Assembly (NCBI GenBank): GCA_013298895.1
Contig: JAAFJM010000018.1
Coordinates: 1-64,000, forward strand
Reading direction: 5' to 3'
Length of the DNA stretch: 64,000 bases
Source: Bacteroidota bacterium
GTDB lineage: Bacteria; Bacteroidota; Bacteroidia; UKL13-3
Below are positions 45,860-54,403 of the stretch, piece by piece (within the stretch, counting starts at the first letter, position 1; each line of letters starts with the position of its first letter). Position numbers and translations under genes: made by a program. The notes under the pieces were generated by a model. That model saw only the letters and a list, made by a program, of their open reading frames with translations, made no database searches and was not told the DNA's origin.

Positions 45860-47365
45860 ATGAAAAATCTAATTGTATTTCTATTGTTCATATTACTGGG
45901 TAATATTTGCAATGCACAAAGTTCAGAGTTTGATGAATCAAAAAACGGTTTAATATACTCAGACAAAACAATTTCGCAATTGAAACATATTGTTGACTCA
46001 CTTAATTTAAAGTATAAAGTTTGTGATATCAACAAAGTTTATAAAAGCAAGTTTATAGGTAAAGTTCATTATATAACCATGGAAAAAGGTGCGATCAAAC
46101 AAGCCAAAATTGATATGGATAACAACATATCTTTTGAAAAATTTATTGAAAAATACAACCCAACTGAAGTATCAAAAGAACTACTTGTGGTGAAGTTTAA
46201 TTACGAAAATTATGAAAACAAAAAAATAACTGAATACCAAGTATTTGATTTTAAAAATGGGTATAATAAAGAATACAAAAAAGAGAATTGGAATAATAAC
46301 AACCAAAATAATTTAAAGGGAAAATGGATTTGTAATTATTACAGTAAATCTGAATATAACAAAGAATCAATCAACGCGGTTTATTTTATAGATGACCTTG
46401 TTCAATATGATTTACCTATTAAATATGCTAAGTTAATTCAGTATTCTGATTGTTTGATTGATACCAATACAACCATTTTCAAAGAATCAAATTCAACAAA
46501 TTACAAAAGCAATAAAAAGGTAAAAAAAGAGAATGCATTGAGTACTTTTATAAGCTATATTCATATTGTTACCAACAGACCTGAATATAATTATCATGAT
46601 GATGATGATAATGATGGTTCAAAGTACAAGGAATATCGCGAAAAATATTCAATATGGGATTCTTTGAGACCTTATAAAGTTGATAGCTTGAAAATGGCTG
46701 ATAAAAAATTTTGGATGCTTCTCAACAGTGCGGTGATTGAAGTAAAAAATGAAGGAGGTTCAAACGATGAATTGGAAGAATATGTAGGAAAATATATTTC
46801 GAAAAAAGAAGAGCTCATTTTAAAAAGAAATCGTAGGGTAGTTGGTGGTTGTAGTATGGATAATAGCCCAAGAATTCATGCTTTAAACATTGCAAAACTA
46901 TCTGCTGAAACCATTAATTGGGAAGTTTTTTTGCGCGCTCACCTAGATATTATGAATGATAAATTTGAACGAATGTCGGATGGAAGTTATGCTTTTGGAG
47001 GAAGAAAGACTTATTTAAAAGAGTTGGAAGTCCTAGACATTTATACCAATGATTTGCTTTTAGGTATTAGTTTACGATTTGAAAATGCCGCAGAAAACCA
47101 CTTTTGGGGATCTATTTCTAGAATTGGAAGGTCATTTGCCGACACTAAAGATAAGACCATTATTGAAAATAAAATGCTTGAAATTATTGCTGATAATACA
47201 TTGGATGATTATAACAGGGTATTAATTTATTACTTGTTTTTAAATTACAACCGCTACTTAACTGATGAGCAAGACCAATTGAATAACAACAAAAAACTCC
47301 GTTTGGCTGTTGCACAAATGCCCAATTATTTATCTTCAAAAATTGTAATTAAAGATAAAGAATAA
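45860..47365 (+). CDS. Secreted protein of unknown function, 501 aa
   Basis: It has a signal peptide (MKNLIVFLLFILLGNICNAQ). Mature features: a lysine/asparagine-rich region (~130-165), an acidic run HDDDDNDGS near residue 248, and a helical C-terminal half with repeated-helix character (INWEVFLRAHLDIMNDKFERM..., ENKMLEIIADNTLDDYNRVLIYYLFLNYNRYL). I recognise no family. It is monocistronic with a strong terminator at 47382-47414. Confidence 0.7.
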   Translation: MKNLIVFLLFILLGNICNAQSSEFDESKNGLIYSDKTISQLKHIVDSLNLKYKVCDINKVYKSKFIGKVHYITMEKGAIKQAKIDMDNNISFEKFIEKYNPTEVSKELLVVKFNYENYENKKITEYQVFDFKNGYNKEYKKENWNNNNQNNLKGKWICNYYSKSEYNKESINAVYFIDDLVQYDLPIKYAKLIQYSDCLIDTNTTIFKESNSTNYKSNKKVKKENALSTFISYIHIVTNRPEYNYHDDDDNDGSKYKEYREKYSIWDSLRPYKVDSLKMADKKFWMLLNSAVIEVKNEGGSNDELEEYVGKYISKKEELILKRNRRVVGGCSMDNSPRIHALNIAKLSAETINWEVFLRAHLDIMNDKFERMSDGSYAFGGRKTYLKELEVLDIYTNDLLLGISLRFENAAENHFWGSISRIGRSFADTKDKTIIENKMLEIIADNTLDDYNRVLIYYLFLNYNRYLTDEQDQLNNNKKLRLAVAQMPNYLSSKIVIKDKE

Positions 47366-47381
47366 ACAATAATATTTTCAT

Positions 47382-47414
47382 AAAAAAGGCTGCCTTTTGA
47401 TTGGGCAGCCTTTT
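47382..47414. terminator. Bidirectional terminator between the 501-aa protein gene and the cyclophilin gene
   Basis: AAAAGGCTGCC pairs with GGCAGCCTTTT around an 8-9 nt loop, with A/T runs on both sides. Confidence 0.85.
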
Positions 47415-47433
47415 CTATTTAATTTATCTGACT

Positions 47434-47871
47434 TTACTCTTCAATAACAATTACTTTATTCATTACATCACCTTGGCGAATGGCATCAATTACTTCCACA
47501 CCTTCTACTACTTTACCAAAACAAGTGTGGTTTCTGTCTAAATGAGCAGTATTTTCGCGGCTATGGCATATAAAAAACTGTGAACCACCAGTATTTCTAC
47601 CAGCATGTGCCATTGAAAGTACACCTCTATCGTGGTATTGGTTTCCACCAGTTAACTCACAATCAATTTTGTAACCAGGTCCACCTGCACCAGTTCCGGT
47701 AGGGTCGCCACCTTGAATAACAAAATTAGGAATTACTCTATGGAAAGTTACCCCATCGTAATAGCCTTCTTTAGCTAATTTAATAAAATTGGCTACTGTG
47801 TTTGGAGCATCTTGCTCGTAAAATTCAATTTTCATTACACCTTTATCGGTGTGTATTTCTGCTTTTTTCAT
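47434..47871 (-). CDS. Peptidyl-prolyl cis-trans isomerase, cyclophilin type
   Basis: The product is 145 residues. Signature motifs: [44 protein letters not shown] and [15 protein letters not shown]. The catalytic arginine in FHRV is present. There is no signal peptide, so it is cytoplasmic. The upstream gap to the TlpA-like gene (47872-48013) holds degenerate TCAACTATCAACTGACAACT-type tandem copies. Confidence 0.95.
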   Translation of the reverse strand: MKKAEIHTDKGVMKIEFYEQDAPNTVANFIKLAKEGYYDGVTFHRVIPNFVIQGGDPTGTGAGGPGYKIDCELTGGNQYHDRGVLSMAHAGRNTGGSQFFICHSRENTAHLDRNHTCFGKVVEGVEVIDAIRQGDVMNKVIVIEE

Positions 47872-48013
47872 TTTTTAATAGTTGACTGTTGTTTGTTGTC
47901 GGTTGACAGATATTTTAATATTTAATTCTTATGGATTTGGATTTTTGGTGGTTAATTGTACAATTATAGAATAGCTTTTCTCTATCAACTATCAACTGAC
48001 AACTATCAACCAA

Positions 48014-49135
48014 CTAGTATCCAAATATCTCTTTCAATTTAGCTTCTAAAGCTTCTCCACGTAATTTAGTAGCTATAATTTTTCCTTCTTTGTCAATTAA
48101 TACCGTGTGAGGAATCGATTCAAAGTTATAGGTTTTTAAAAGTGGTGTATTCCATTGCAATAAATCACTTACATGGTACCAAGTTAATTTATCGGCATTA
48201 ATGGCATTCATCCATTTTTCGCGGTTATTATCTAAACTAACACCAAGTATTTCAAAACCTTTATCATGGTATTTATTGTAAATACTTACCACTTTTGGGT
48301 TTTCTTTTCTGCATGGTGCGCACCAACTAGCCCAAAAATCAATCATTACAATTTTACCACGTAAACTACTTAATGCAAACTCTTTACCATAAGGGTCATT
48401 TAGTTTAATTTCAGGAGCTACACTTCCAATTGCTGTTGCAGCCATTCCTTGCACCCTGCTGTGCAATACAGCAGCATATTTTGAATTTTGAAATTTAGGG
48501 TATAATTTTTTGTCTATTTCGTTTAAAAAAGTAAAATCCGCCTCAGGCATCATAAAATTAGCAGCAAAATAAGGTACAATACTATTCATTTTGTCAATTG
48601 CAGCTTTCAATTGCACTTCATTACTACGTGTAACACTATCAAATTGTGCTCTAATTTTAACCTGTTCAGAAGCAGGAGGCATATTATTACCATACATAGT
48701 TGTGTATTTTTCTTCCAATTTTCTTAAATCTTCAGAACTGCGGGCATTTATATCCATTAACACTTTTAACTCACTGTTGTCTTTGGAGTTTTTAACTGTG
48801 TAATTATCTACTTTATCAGCATCTACATTTATTTCAAAATTGCTGTTACTATCTACTACCACAATGATATCGCCTTTTGGCAAACGGATAACACAAAATG
48901 TTTTTTCTTTAACTGTTCCGTTTAACTCAAAAGTACCATCTTCTAAAATTACCGAAGTATCTAATGGTAATAAACCAGTATTGGTAATTTCTTGAATGTT
49001 GATGCTTCCCTTGGCATTTTTAATTACACCAGTAATTGCGAAACCAATTTTTCCCGGCTTACCTTTGTTAATAGAATTGCCGCAGGCTACAAAACTGCTT
49101 ATGAGTAATACAAAAAATATATTTCTTAAATTCAT
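48014..49135 (-). CDS. TlpA-like thioredoxin-fold lipoprotein with DUF4369-type N-terminus
   Basis: The product is 373 residues. The signal peptide ends in a lipobox (SSFVAC|GN, C18). Residues ~30-130 form a DUF4369-like beta domain (AITGVIKNAKGSINIQEI...), followed by a helical linker and a TlpA/ResA-type thioredoxin domain with the active site WASWCAPCRKENP (CxxC) and a cis-proline in SIPHTVLIDKEG. It should sit in the periplasm, membrane-anchored, as a thiol-disulfide reductase. It follows gatB by 4 nt, so it is probably co-transcribed with it. Confidence 0.9.
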   Translation of the reverse strand: MNLRNIFFVLLISSFVACGNSINKGKPGKIGFAITGVIKNAKGSINIQEITNTGLLPLDTSVILEDGTFELNGTVKEKTFCVIRLPKGDIIVVVDSNSNFEINVDADKVDNYTVKNSKDNSELKVLMDINARSSEDLRKLEEKYTTMYGNNMPPASEQVKIRAQFDSVTRSNEVQLKAAIDKMNSIVPYFAANFMMPEADFTFLNEIDKKLYPKFQNSKYAAVLHSRVQGMAATAIGSVAPEIKLNDPYGKEFALSSLRGKIVMIDFWASWCAPCRKENPKVVSIYNKYHDKGFEILGVSLDNNREKWMNAINADKLTWYHVSDLLQWNTPLLKTYNFESIPHTVLIDKEGKIIATKLRGEALEAKLKEIFGY

Positions 49136-49139
49136 CTTC

Positions 49140-50597
49140 TTATTGTTTATCTAAAGTTTCTTTAACTAATTTACTTGCTATTTTCGGATCGGCTTTACCT
49201 TTGCTTAGTTTCATTACATCGCCCATAAACATGCCAACTAAGCTTTGTTTACCCGCTTTGTATTCAGCTACCTTTGCCGGGTTTGCAGCTATGGCTTCAT
49301 CAATCCATTTTTGCAATTCATCGGTATTACTTTCTTGAATTAAATTTAATTGCTGTGCAATGTTTTCAGCACTTTCGGTCGGGTTTTCAATCATAGCTGC
49401 AAACACTTTTTGCGCAGCACTGCTACTTACTTTTCCACCATCAATTAAAGCAATAATTTCCGCAATTTGTTTTGGTTGTAACTTAAAATCAGTAATATGT
49501 AAAGCTTGCTCGTTTAAATATGCTTTAACCGAGGTCATCATCCAATTAGCCGCTGCTTTAATGTTTTTGGTAAATGCTAAAATTTGCTCAAAGTAATTGG
49601 CTATTTCTTTGCTTTCAATCAATACATTGGCATCATACTCGTTCAAGCCAAACTCAGTTGTGTATTTATGAAACAATGCCTTTGGCAATGCAGGCATTTG
49701 TTGTTTTACATCGTCAATAAAAGCTTGTGTAACGCGCAAAGGTGGTAAATCTGGCTCAGGAAAATAGCGGTAATCGGCTGCCCCTTCTTTACTACGTAAC
49801 GTAAAAGTAGTTCCTTTTTGAGCATCAAATGAGCGAGTTTCCATAACAATGGTTTCGCCTGCTTCAATGGCCTCAATTTGGCGTTTTACCTCATAATCAA
49901 TGGCTTTTTGCACATTTCTAAATGAGTTCATGTTTTTAACCTCTACCTTGGTTCCAAACACTTTACTACCTTTTAGCATAACCGAAATATTGGCATCGCA
50001 ACGCAGGCTTCCTTCTTCCATGTTTCCATCGCAAATGTCTAAGTATTTTACCAATTGCTTAATTTCAGTTAAATATTGGTAAGCCTCTTCCCCATTTTTC
50101 ATATCGGGTTCCGATACAATTTCAATTAACGGAACACCGGCACGGTTTAAGTCAATTAAAGTGTTATACACGTCTTGGTCGTGCATACTTTTTCCTGCAT
50201 CTTCCTCCATGTGAATACGCGTAATTCCAATACGTTTAGGCTCTTTATCCTTTAGCTTTATTTCGATAAAACCATTGGTGCAAATAGGAGTTTTATCTTG
50301 TGTAATTTGATAACCTTTTGGCAAATCGGCATAAAAATAATTTTTACGGGCGTAATGTTGCCATTCAGCAATGGTACAATTACAAGCTAAGCCCATTTTT
50401 ACAGCATACTTTACTACTTCTAAATTATGCTTTGGCAATGTACCGGGATGCCCTAAACTAATAGGACTAACTTGTGTATTTGGATTTGCGCCATATTCAT
50501 ATTCATCGGCACAATAAGCCTTACTTTTGGTAAGCATTTGGGTGTGTACCTCTAACCCTATAACGGTTTCGTATTTATCGTAAATTGATTCGCTCAT
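49140..50597 (-). CDS. gatB: Asp-tRNA(Asn)/Glu-tRNA(Gln) amidotransferase subunit B
   Basis: The product is 485 residues. Motifs: YETVIGLEVHTQMLTKSKAYC, LGHPGTLPKHN, the kinase-type site HMEEDAGKSMHD, DLNRAGVPLIEIVSEPD, DANISVM, and the C-terminal YqeY-like tail (KQSLVGMFMGDVMKLSKGKADPKIASKLVKETL). It pairs with GatA and GatC (not in the window) to amidate misacylated tRNAs. TTATTTTG on the minus strand (50616 to 50609) is a -7-like box only 11 nt from the ATG, implying a very short leader. Confidence 0.97.
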   Translation of the reverse strand: MSESIYDKYETVIGLEVHTQMLTKSKAYCADEYEYGANPNTQVSPISLGHPGTLPKHNLEVVKYAVKMGLACNCTIAEWQHYARKNYFYADLPKGYQITQDKTPICTNGFIEIKLKDKEPKRIGITRIHMEEDAGKSMHDQDVYNTLIDLNRAGVPLIEIVSEPDMKNGEEAYQYLTEIKQLVKYLDICDGNMEEGSLRCDANISVMLKGSKVFGTKVEVKNMNSFRNVQKAIDYEVKRQIEAIEAGETIVMETRSFDAQKGTTFTLRSKEGAADYRYFPEPDLPPLRVTQAFIDDVKQQMPALPKALFHKYTTEFGLNEYDANVLIESKEIANYFEQILAFTKNIKAAANWMMTSVKAYLNEQALHITDFKLQPKQIAEIIALIDGGKVSSSAAQKVFAAMIENPTESAENIAQQLNLIQESNTDELQKWIDEAIAANPAKVAEYKAGKQSLVGMFMGDVMKLSKGKADPKIASKLVKETLDKQ

Positions 50598-50608
50598 TTT
50601 TCGTGGCG

Positions 50609-50616
50609 CAAAATAA
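50609..50616 (-). promoter_or_regulatory. -7-like box of gatB
   Basis: The minus strand reads TTATTTTGCG, one mismatch to TAnnTTTG, with the start codon 11 nt downstream. Similar TTATTTTGCG boxes occur before the E2 gene and the cold-shock gene. Confidence 0.4.
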
Positions 50617-50971
50617 GCTATTTATTTGATTAGAAATGGAGAATTTTTAGTATCTATTTTTCTAAAATTGGTTACAAAAATTGTAGGAAAATAATACGAA
50701 ATTAAAAAAATTGAAACATTCTTTCCATATTGGTCAATTATTATTAACAAAAAAATTAAATACTCTTTTCGTTTTCATTTGCGTGAGACCATGTTCTTTA
50801 CACTACGAATACTAAATAAAATAACTTTTCCGCATTATGCAAACAGGTTTGTTGACACTTGTTATAGTTTAAAAATAAAAAATTGTTTTAAATTAATTTA
50901 AAATTGTAAAACGGTTTAGTTTTGGCTAAAAAAGTTTTTTCATGTAAAAACTACTTAATTTGAAGTACAAA
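50617..50971. other. Intergenic leading into the first RHS cassette
   Basis: There is no gene. The last ~60 bp hold a degenerate copy of the inter-cassette terminator (AAACGGTTTAGTTTTGGCTAA, about 50911-50931) and the shared -7-like box TTAATTTG (50955-50962), which ends 9 nt before the cassette's ATG. A terminator remnant before the first cassette suggests that a preceding cassette was lost. Confidence 0.5.
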
Positions 50972-51916
50972 ATGCACTTAACCAATTTTCATTTTTATAC
51001 TAATAAAAACTACCTTTACAGTAAGCCAGTAAAGGGTTTACAAGGTTATGGGCTTGGTTATGGCTTCGGATTTAACGGTAAGGAAAAGGATGATGAAACT
51101 TATGGGGAAGGAATTGAGTATGATTACGGTTCTAGGGTTTATGATTCTAGATTAGGTAGATGGTTAAGTCTAGACCCATTGCAAGCTAAGTATCCGGATT
51201 TAACACCGTTTAATTATGTCAATAATATGCCAATTATTGCAATAGATCCAGATGGTAGAGTATTAAAAATTGTAAGTACTGACCCTAAATTTATCAGTAA
51301 GACATTTAGTGACCTCCAAATATTAACGAATAAGCAATTAGTTCTTTTGAGAGATGGAACAGTAATGGAAGCTCATAATTGTAAGAATTCACTTCAAATT
51401 GCCGAAGTAGGTAATCCCATTAAAATACCTTTAGCTAATAATTCCAAACCTGTTGGAACAAAATTAATTACTGATGCAATTGATGATAATAACAATATAA
51501 ATATTATGGTACAAAAACCTGATTATGGCAATACAACTCAATCTGATTCAAAGGATGGCACACGAAAGGGGGAGAAATTTAAAACAGCATTTGGAACTAC
51601 TTTGGAAGGCACAGGAAACGGTTCAGATGCTCTTGTTAAATATGATCCAAATGATAAAGGGACGGATATTGTAAATGAGGATGGAACCACAGGAAGGCCT
51701 TCACAAGTTGGGCTTGCACATGAATTAGGGCATGCCTTGCAAGCAGCAAAGGGACAGATGACAAAAACTACTGATCCAACACTTATTGATCCCGATACTA
51801 AGCAACAAGGAACAATTGATAACGAAGAAGTGAGAAATCGTAAAGAAGTTGACAATCCAATTCGTGAAGAACAAAATGCCAAAGCAAGAGCAGTACCTCA
51901 AAAGAAAAAACGATAA
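50972..51916 (+). CDS. Orphan RHS-core cassette 1 with M91-like zinc metallopeptidase toxin domain
   Basis: The product is 314 residues from the ATG at 50972. Residues 1-26 are the shared header (MHLTNFHFYTNKNYLYSKPV). Residues ~30-95 are an RHS-repeat-associated core domain (FGFNGKEKDDETYG, YDYGSRVYDSRLGRWLSLDPL, PFNYVNNMPIIAIDPDGR). The unique C-terminus (~96-314) ends with a zinc-protease site, GLAHELGHAL (HExxH near 250-254), followed by an E-rich helix (NEEVRNRKEVDNPIREE). This pattern recalls the M91 family of effector peptidases. There is no signal peptide and no upstream RHS repeats. The putative immunity gene starts 7 nt after the stop. Toxin function is inferred from the RHS context. 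Confidence 0.75.
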   Translation: MHLTNFHFYTNKNYLYSKPVKGLQGYGLGYGFGFNGKEKDDETYGEGIEYDYGSRVYDSRLGRWLSLDPLQAKYPDLTPFNYVNNMPIIAIDPDGRVLKIVSTDPKFISKTFSDLQILTNKQLVLLRDGTVMEAHNCKNSLQIAEVGNPIKIPLANNSKPVGTKLITDAIDDNNNINIMVQKPDYGNTTQSDSKDGTRKGEKFKTAFGTTLEGTGNGSDALVKYDPNDKGTDIVNEDGTTGRPSQVGLAHELGHALQAAKGQMTKTTDPTLIDPDTKQQGTIDNEEVRNRKEVDNPIREEQNAKARAVPQKKKR

Positions 51917-51923
51917 ATCCATT

Positions 51924-52565
51924 ATGTATAGATTTTTAATAATTATTTTATTAACTTTTATTCTCCAAAGCCATAGAAATAAACAGTATGATTTGAACTT
52001 AGCTTGGCGTAACGCTAGCTTGAAGTCAATTTGGATACAAAAAAAGAAAGTTTCACCCCTGAATGTTGAGTTGAAATATTATTTTAATGAGTTAGAAAGA
52101 AATATAAAAAGAAGAAGTAATAATGACCAATATCAAAATATTAGAAAAAATTTTGTAAAATTTTGGCTAGAGAAGAGAGTTAATACCAAGACGGATAGCA
52201 TTTTTGTTTTTGAAGTTGAGGGAGGAGGTGAAAGAAATCATTTATATAATTACGTAGAAATTAAACATGGAAAACTGAGTGATTACTTTGTGTTTAATAA
52301 AAATAATATTTCTTGGAGTGTCAAATCAATAGAAAAGGCTCAAAGTGGATTAATTGAAGGCATATTTAATTTACCAATAACGTATTTAAAAACTAATTTA
52401 TTTGATAGTGGTATAGTTTCTTTTAATAGAAATTCGTTTAAGATTGTTACATTATTTAATTATAGTGCTGTAGAGTCCAAAGTTTTTATTTATCCTAAGG
52501 AGTCTGTTTTAAAAAGAATGGATGCCAATTTAAATTTAATAAATAAATTAGTATTAGCTAGGTAG
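51924..52565 (+). CDS. Putative immunity protein of cassette 1, membrane-anchored
   Basis: The product is 213 residues from the ATG at 51924 (MYRFLIIILLTFILQS, an N-terminal hydrophobic helix or signal peptide). The longer frame overlaps the toxin and adds a basic leader, so I reject it. The remainder is charged and beta-rich (SIFVFEVEGGGERNHLYNYVEIKHGK) with no family recognised. The 7-nt gap to the toxin, the export signal and the position in the array suggest a periplasmic immunity protein against the metallopeptidase. A cassette boundary segment follows. Confidence 0.6.
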   Translation: MYRFLIIILLTFILQSHRNKQYDLNLAWRNASLKSIWIQKKKVSPLNVELKYYFNELERNIKRRSNNDQYQNIRKNFVKFWLEKRVNTKTDSIFVFEVEGGGERNHLYNYVEIKHGKLSDYFVFNKNNISWSVKSIEKAQSGLIEGIFNLPITYLKTNLFDSGIVSFNRNSFKIVTLFNYSAVESKVFIYPKESVLKRMDANLNLINKLVLAR

Positions 52566-52589
52566 GTATAGTAGTGTAACATTTAGCCC

Positions 52590-52735
52590 CCTCGCTAGCG
52601 CACGAGCATAACCAGCAACGCTAGTTCACGCATTTGACATGGACAAAGCAACAAAAGGAAAACACAAACCAAATCTACTTCACCCAAATTCTAAAGCGGT
52701 TTTTGTTTTAAAAAATACGTTATTTGAGGTACAAA
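52590..52735 (+). repeat. Inter-cassette segment 1/2: shared 3' module and header promoter
   Basis: It contains GCTAGCGCACGAGCA (52594-52608; same 15-mer at 55820-55834), GCATTTGA, GCAACAAAAGGAAA, and a half terminator (CTAAAGCGGTTTTTG, left arm degenerate), then the box GTTATTTG (52719-52726) ending 9 nt before the next ATG. The same ordered blocks recur at 54189-54403 and 55810-55960, showing that cassettes share 3' as well as 5' flanks. Confidence 0.75.
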
Positions 52736-53800
52736 ATGCACTTAACCAATTTTTATAACTACAAAAACTACCTTTATAGCAAGCCTGTAAAAGGTTTACA
52801 AGGTTGTAGGGTTGGTTACCGCTTCTCCTTCAATGGCAAGGAAACCGACACAGAAACCCAAACACAAGACTATGGAATGAGGATATATGATTATAGATTG
52901 GGTAAGTTTTTAAGTATTGACCCTTTGTCCAAATCATACCCATGGTATACACCATATCAATTTGCAGGGAATAATTCAATAAGATTTATTGATTTAGATG
53001 GCGGTGAGCCAAAAGACCCTCCTGGTATGTTTTTAAACAATCCAAATTCTAAAAACTATCAAGATCATTATCAGAATGGTGGAAATTTAACTAGAGTTTA
53101 TGATATTAGTACAGTAAAAAAATATTGGGTTCATCAACAAAATGCAGTAAACGGTGGAGTTTCTTTTTATTGGTATAATGAGCAAGCTCTAAAATGGCAA
53201 CCATTCACACCGAATGGCTATGCAGATAATGGAAACTGGCAAGATGGAGAATACGGTATAGGGAACCATAAGAAATTTCAAGAAGCAATTCAAAATCGAC
53301 AATTCATGTTAAATTTTGCAGCAGGTTTTGCTTGTTTCTCAGCAAACTTTTCGGTTGGAGGATTATCTCCAAGTGCTGGTATTTCTGGTTTAGGTTATGA
53401 AAGAGCAGCAGCAGTTTTAGGAGATGTTACAGTTCAGTTAGCTTCCAATAAATCCTTTAATAAAGATTATAATTATACGAGTACTTTTGCAAATGCTATT
53501 CTACCGAATGCAAATATATTAAGTGCGACCATAGGTTCATTCGGAGAATATACTTTTAAAGACGGATTTACAATTACTGGAGATAAAACTGGCTTAGAAG
53601 CCTTAAAGGAAAGTTCTTATGGATTGTTAGGCAATTATGGTTCAGGTTTAATTTCTGAATATGGTATAAATTTGCCGGGAAGTTCAACTTTCGCATGGAA
53701 ATTTGGCGTATCTACACTATCAGAGTCGTTAGGTAATGCAATTCCTGCAGCTGTGGGAGAGATTAATAAGGTAAAACAAAAACAAGATGAAAACAAATAG
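52736..53800 (+). CDS. Orphan RHS-core cassette 2 with unknown Gly-rich C-terminal domain
   Basis: The product is 354 residues from the ATG at 52736. It has the shared header (MHLTNFYNYKNYLYSKPVKG), the RHS core (YRFSFNGKETDTETQ, YGMRIYDYRLGKFLSIDPLS, PYQFAGNNSIRFIDLDGG; ~30-95), then a unique domain of ~260 residues. That domain begins polar (NNPNSKNYQDHYQNGGN) and becomes rich in G, A and S with hydrophobic stretches (MLNFAAGFACFSANFSVGGL..., YGLLGNYGSGLISEYGINL). No enzyme motif is visible. A membrane-acting toxin is possible but unproven. The immunity candidate's ATG overlaps its 3' end by 14 nt. Confidence 0.65.
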   Translation: MHLTNFYNYKNYLYSKPVKGLQGCRVGYRFSFNGKETDTETQTQDYGMRIYDYRLGKFLSIDPLSKSYPWYTPYQFAGNNSIRFIDLDGGEPKDPPGMFLNNPNSKNYQDHYQNGGNLTRVYDISTVKKYWVHQQNAVNGGVSFYWYNEQALKWQPFTPNGYADNGNWQDGEYGIGNHKKFQEAIQNRQFMLNFAAGFACFSANFSVGGLSPSAGISGLGYERAAAVLGDVTVQLASNKSFNKDYNYTSTFANAILPNANILSATIGSFGEYTFKDGFTITGDKTGLEALKESSYGLLGNYGSGLISEYGINLPGSSTFAWKFGVSTLSESLGNAIPAAVGEINKVKQKQDENK

Positions 53801-54188
53801 AAATTTTTTTTTTATATTTTTATCAATTGTAATTTTCTTTACAATTGTTTTATACAGTACAAACAAAAGAACGATAAAAATGGCTGGAGTTACCAATAAT
53901 TCAAAAATATTGAAAGCTCGTGTAATTGGTACAGAACACTCAGGTAATAGAAATAACTACTTGAAGATAATTGTAAAATATGAATATTTAAATACCGAGT
54001 ATGAAACAGAAGAAGTTAAATATCAGTTAGAAACTTATACTCCTGTAATAAATAAAGAATTCCCAATTATAATAGACTCTTTAAATGTGAGTAATAGTTA
54101 TATTTTGGTATCACCAAGTGATTTCAGCAGATTTAATATTTCATTTCCTGATAGTTTGAATTGGATAAAAAAATATATTAGAGATTAG
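53787..54188 (+). CDS. Putative immunity protein of cassette 2
   Basis: The product is 133 residues. An N-terminal membrane helix (FFFIFLSIVIFFTIVLYST, ~7-25) is followed by a small beta-rich domain (ILKARVIGTEHSGNRNNYLKIIVKYEY). It overlaps the RHS gene by 14 nt, giving tight coupling as expected for toxin/immunity pairs. No family is recognised. Confidence 0.6.
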   Translation: MKTNRNFFFIFLSIVIFFTIVLYSTNKRTIKMAGVTNNSKILKARVIGTEHSGNRNNYLKIIVKYEYLNTEYETEEVKYQLETYTPVINKEFPIIIDSLNVSNSYILVSPSDFSRFNISFPDSLNWIKKYIRD

Positions 54189-54403
54189 ATAACTAGCGAG
54201 GCCTGGCTAGTACATGTAAAATTAGGCTTGGCTAGTTTATGTTTTGACGTATATAAAACCCAAATAGTCCAAATGCAAAATCTACAACGCTTTAGTACGC
54301 ATTTGAAGTGTTCCTTATAACTAAAGGTAAGAAACAAACCAAAACTCTTTAGCCAAAACTAAAGAGGTTTTTTATTTGAAAACCGCTTTATTTGAATTAT
54401 TAA
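54189..54403 (+). repeat. Inter-cassette segment 2/3: shared 3' module, terminator and header promoter
   Basis: It contains CTAGCGAGGCCTGGCTAGTACATG, ACAACGCTTTAGTACGCATTTGAAGTGTTCC, and a terminator (AAACTCTTTAG / CTAAAGAGGTTT, 54342-54370, followed by TTTTATTT). After it come AAACCGC and the box TTTATTTG (54387-54394), 9 nt before the next ATG. Confidence 0.75.
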
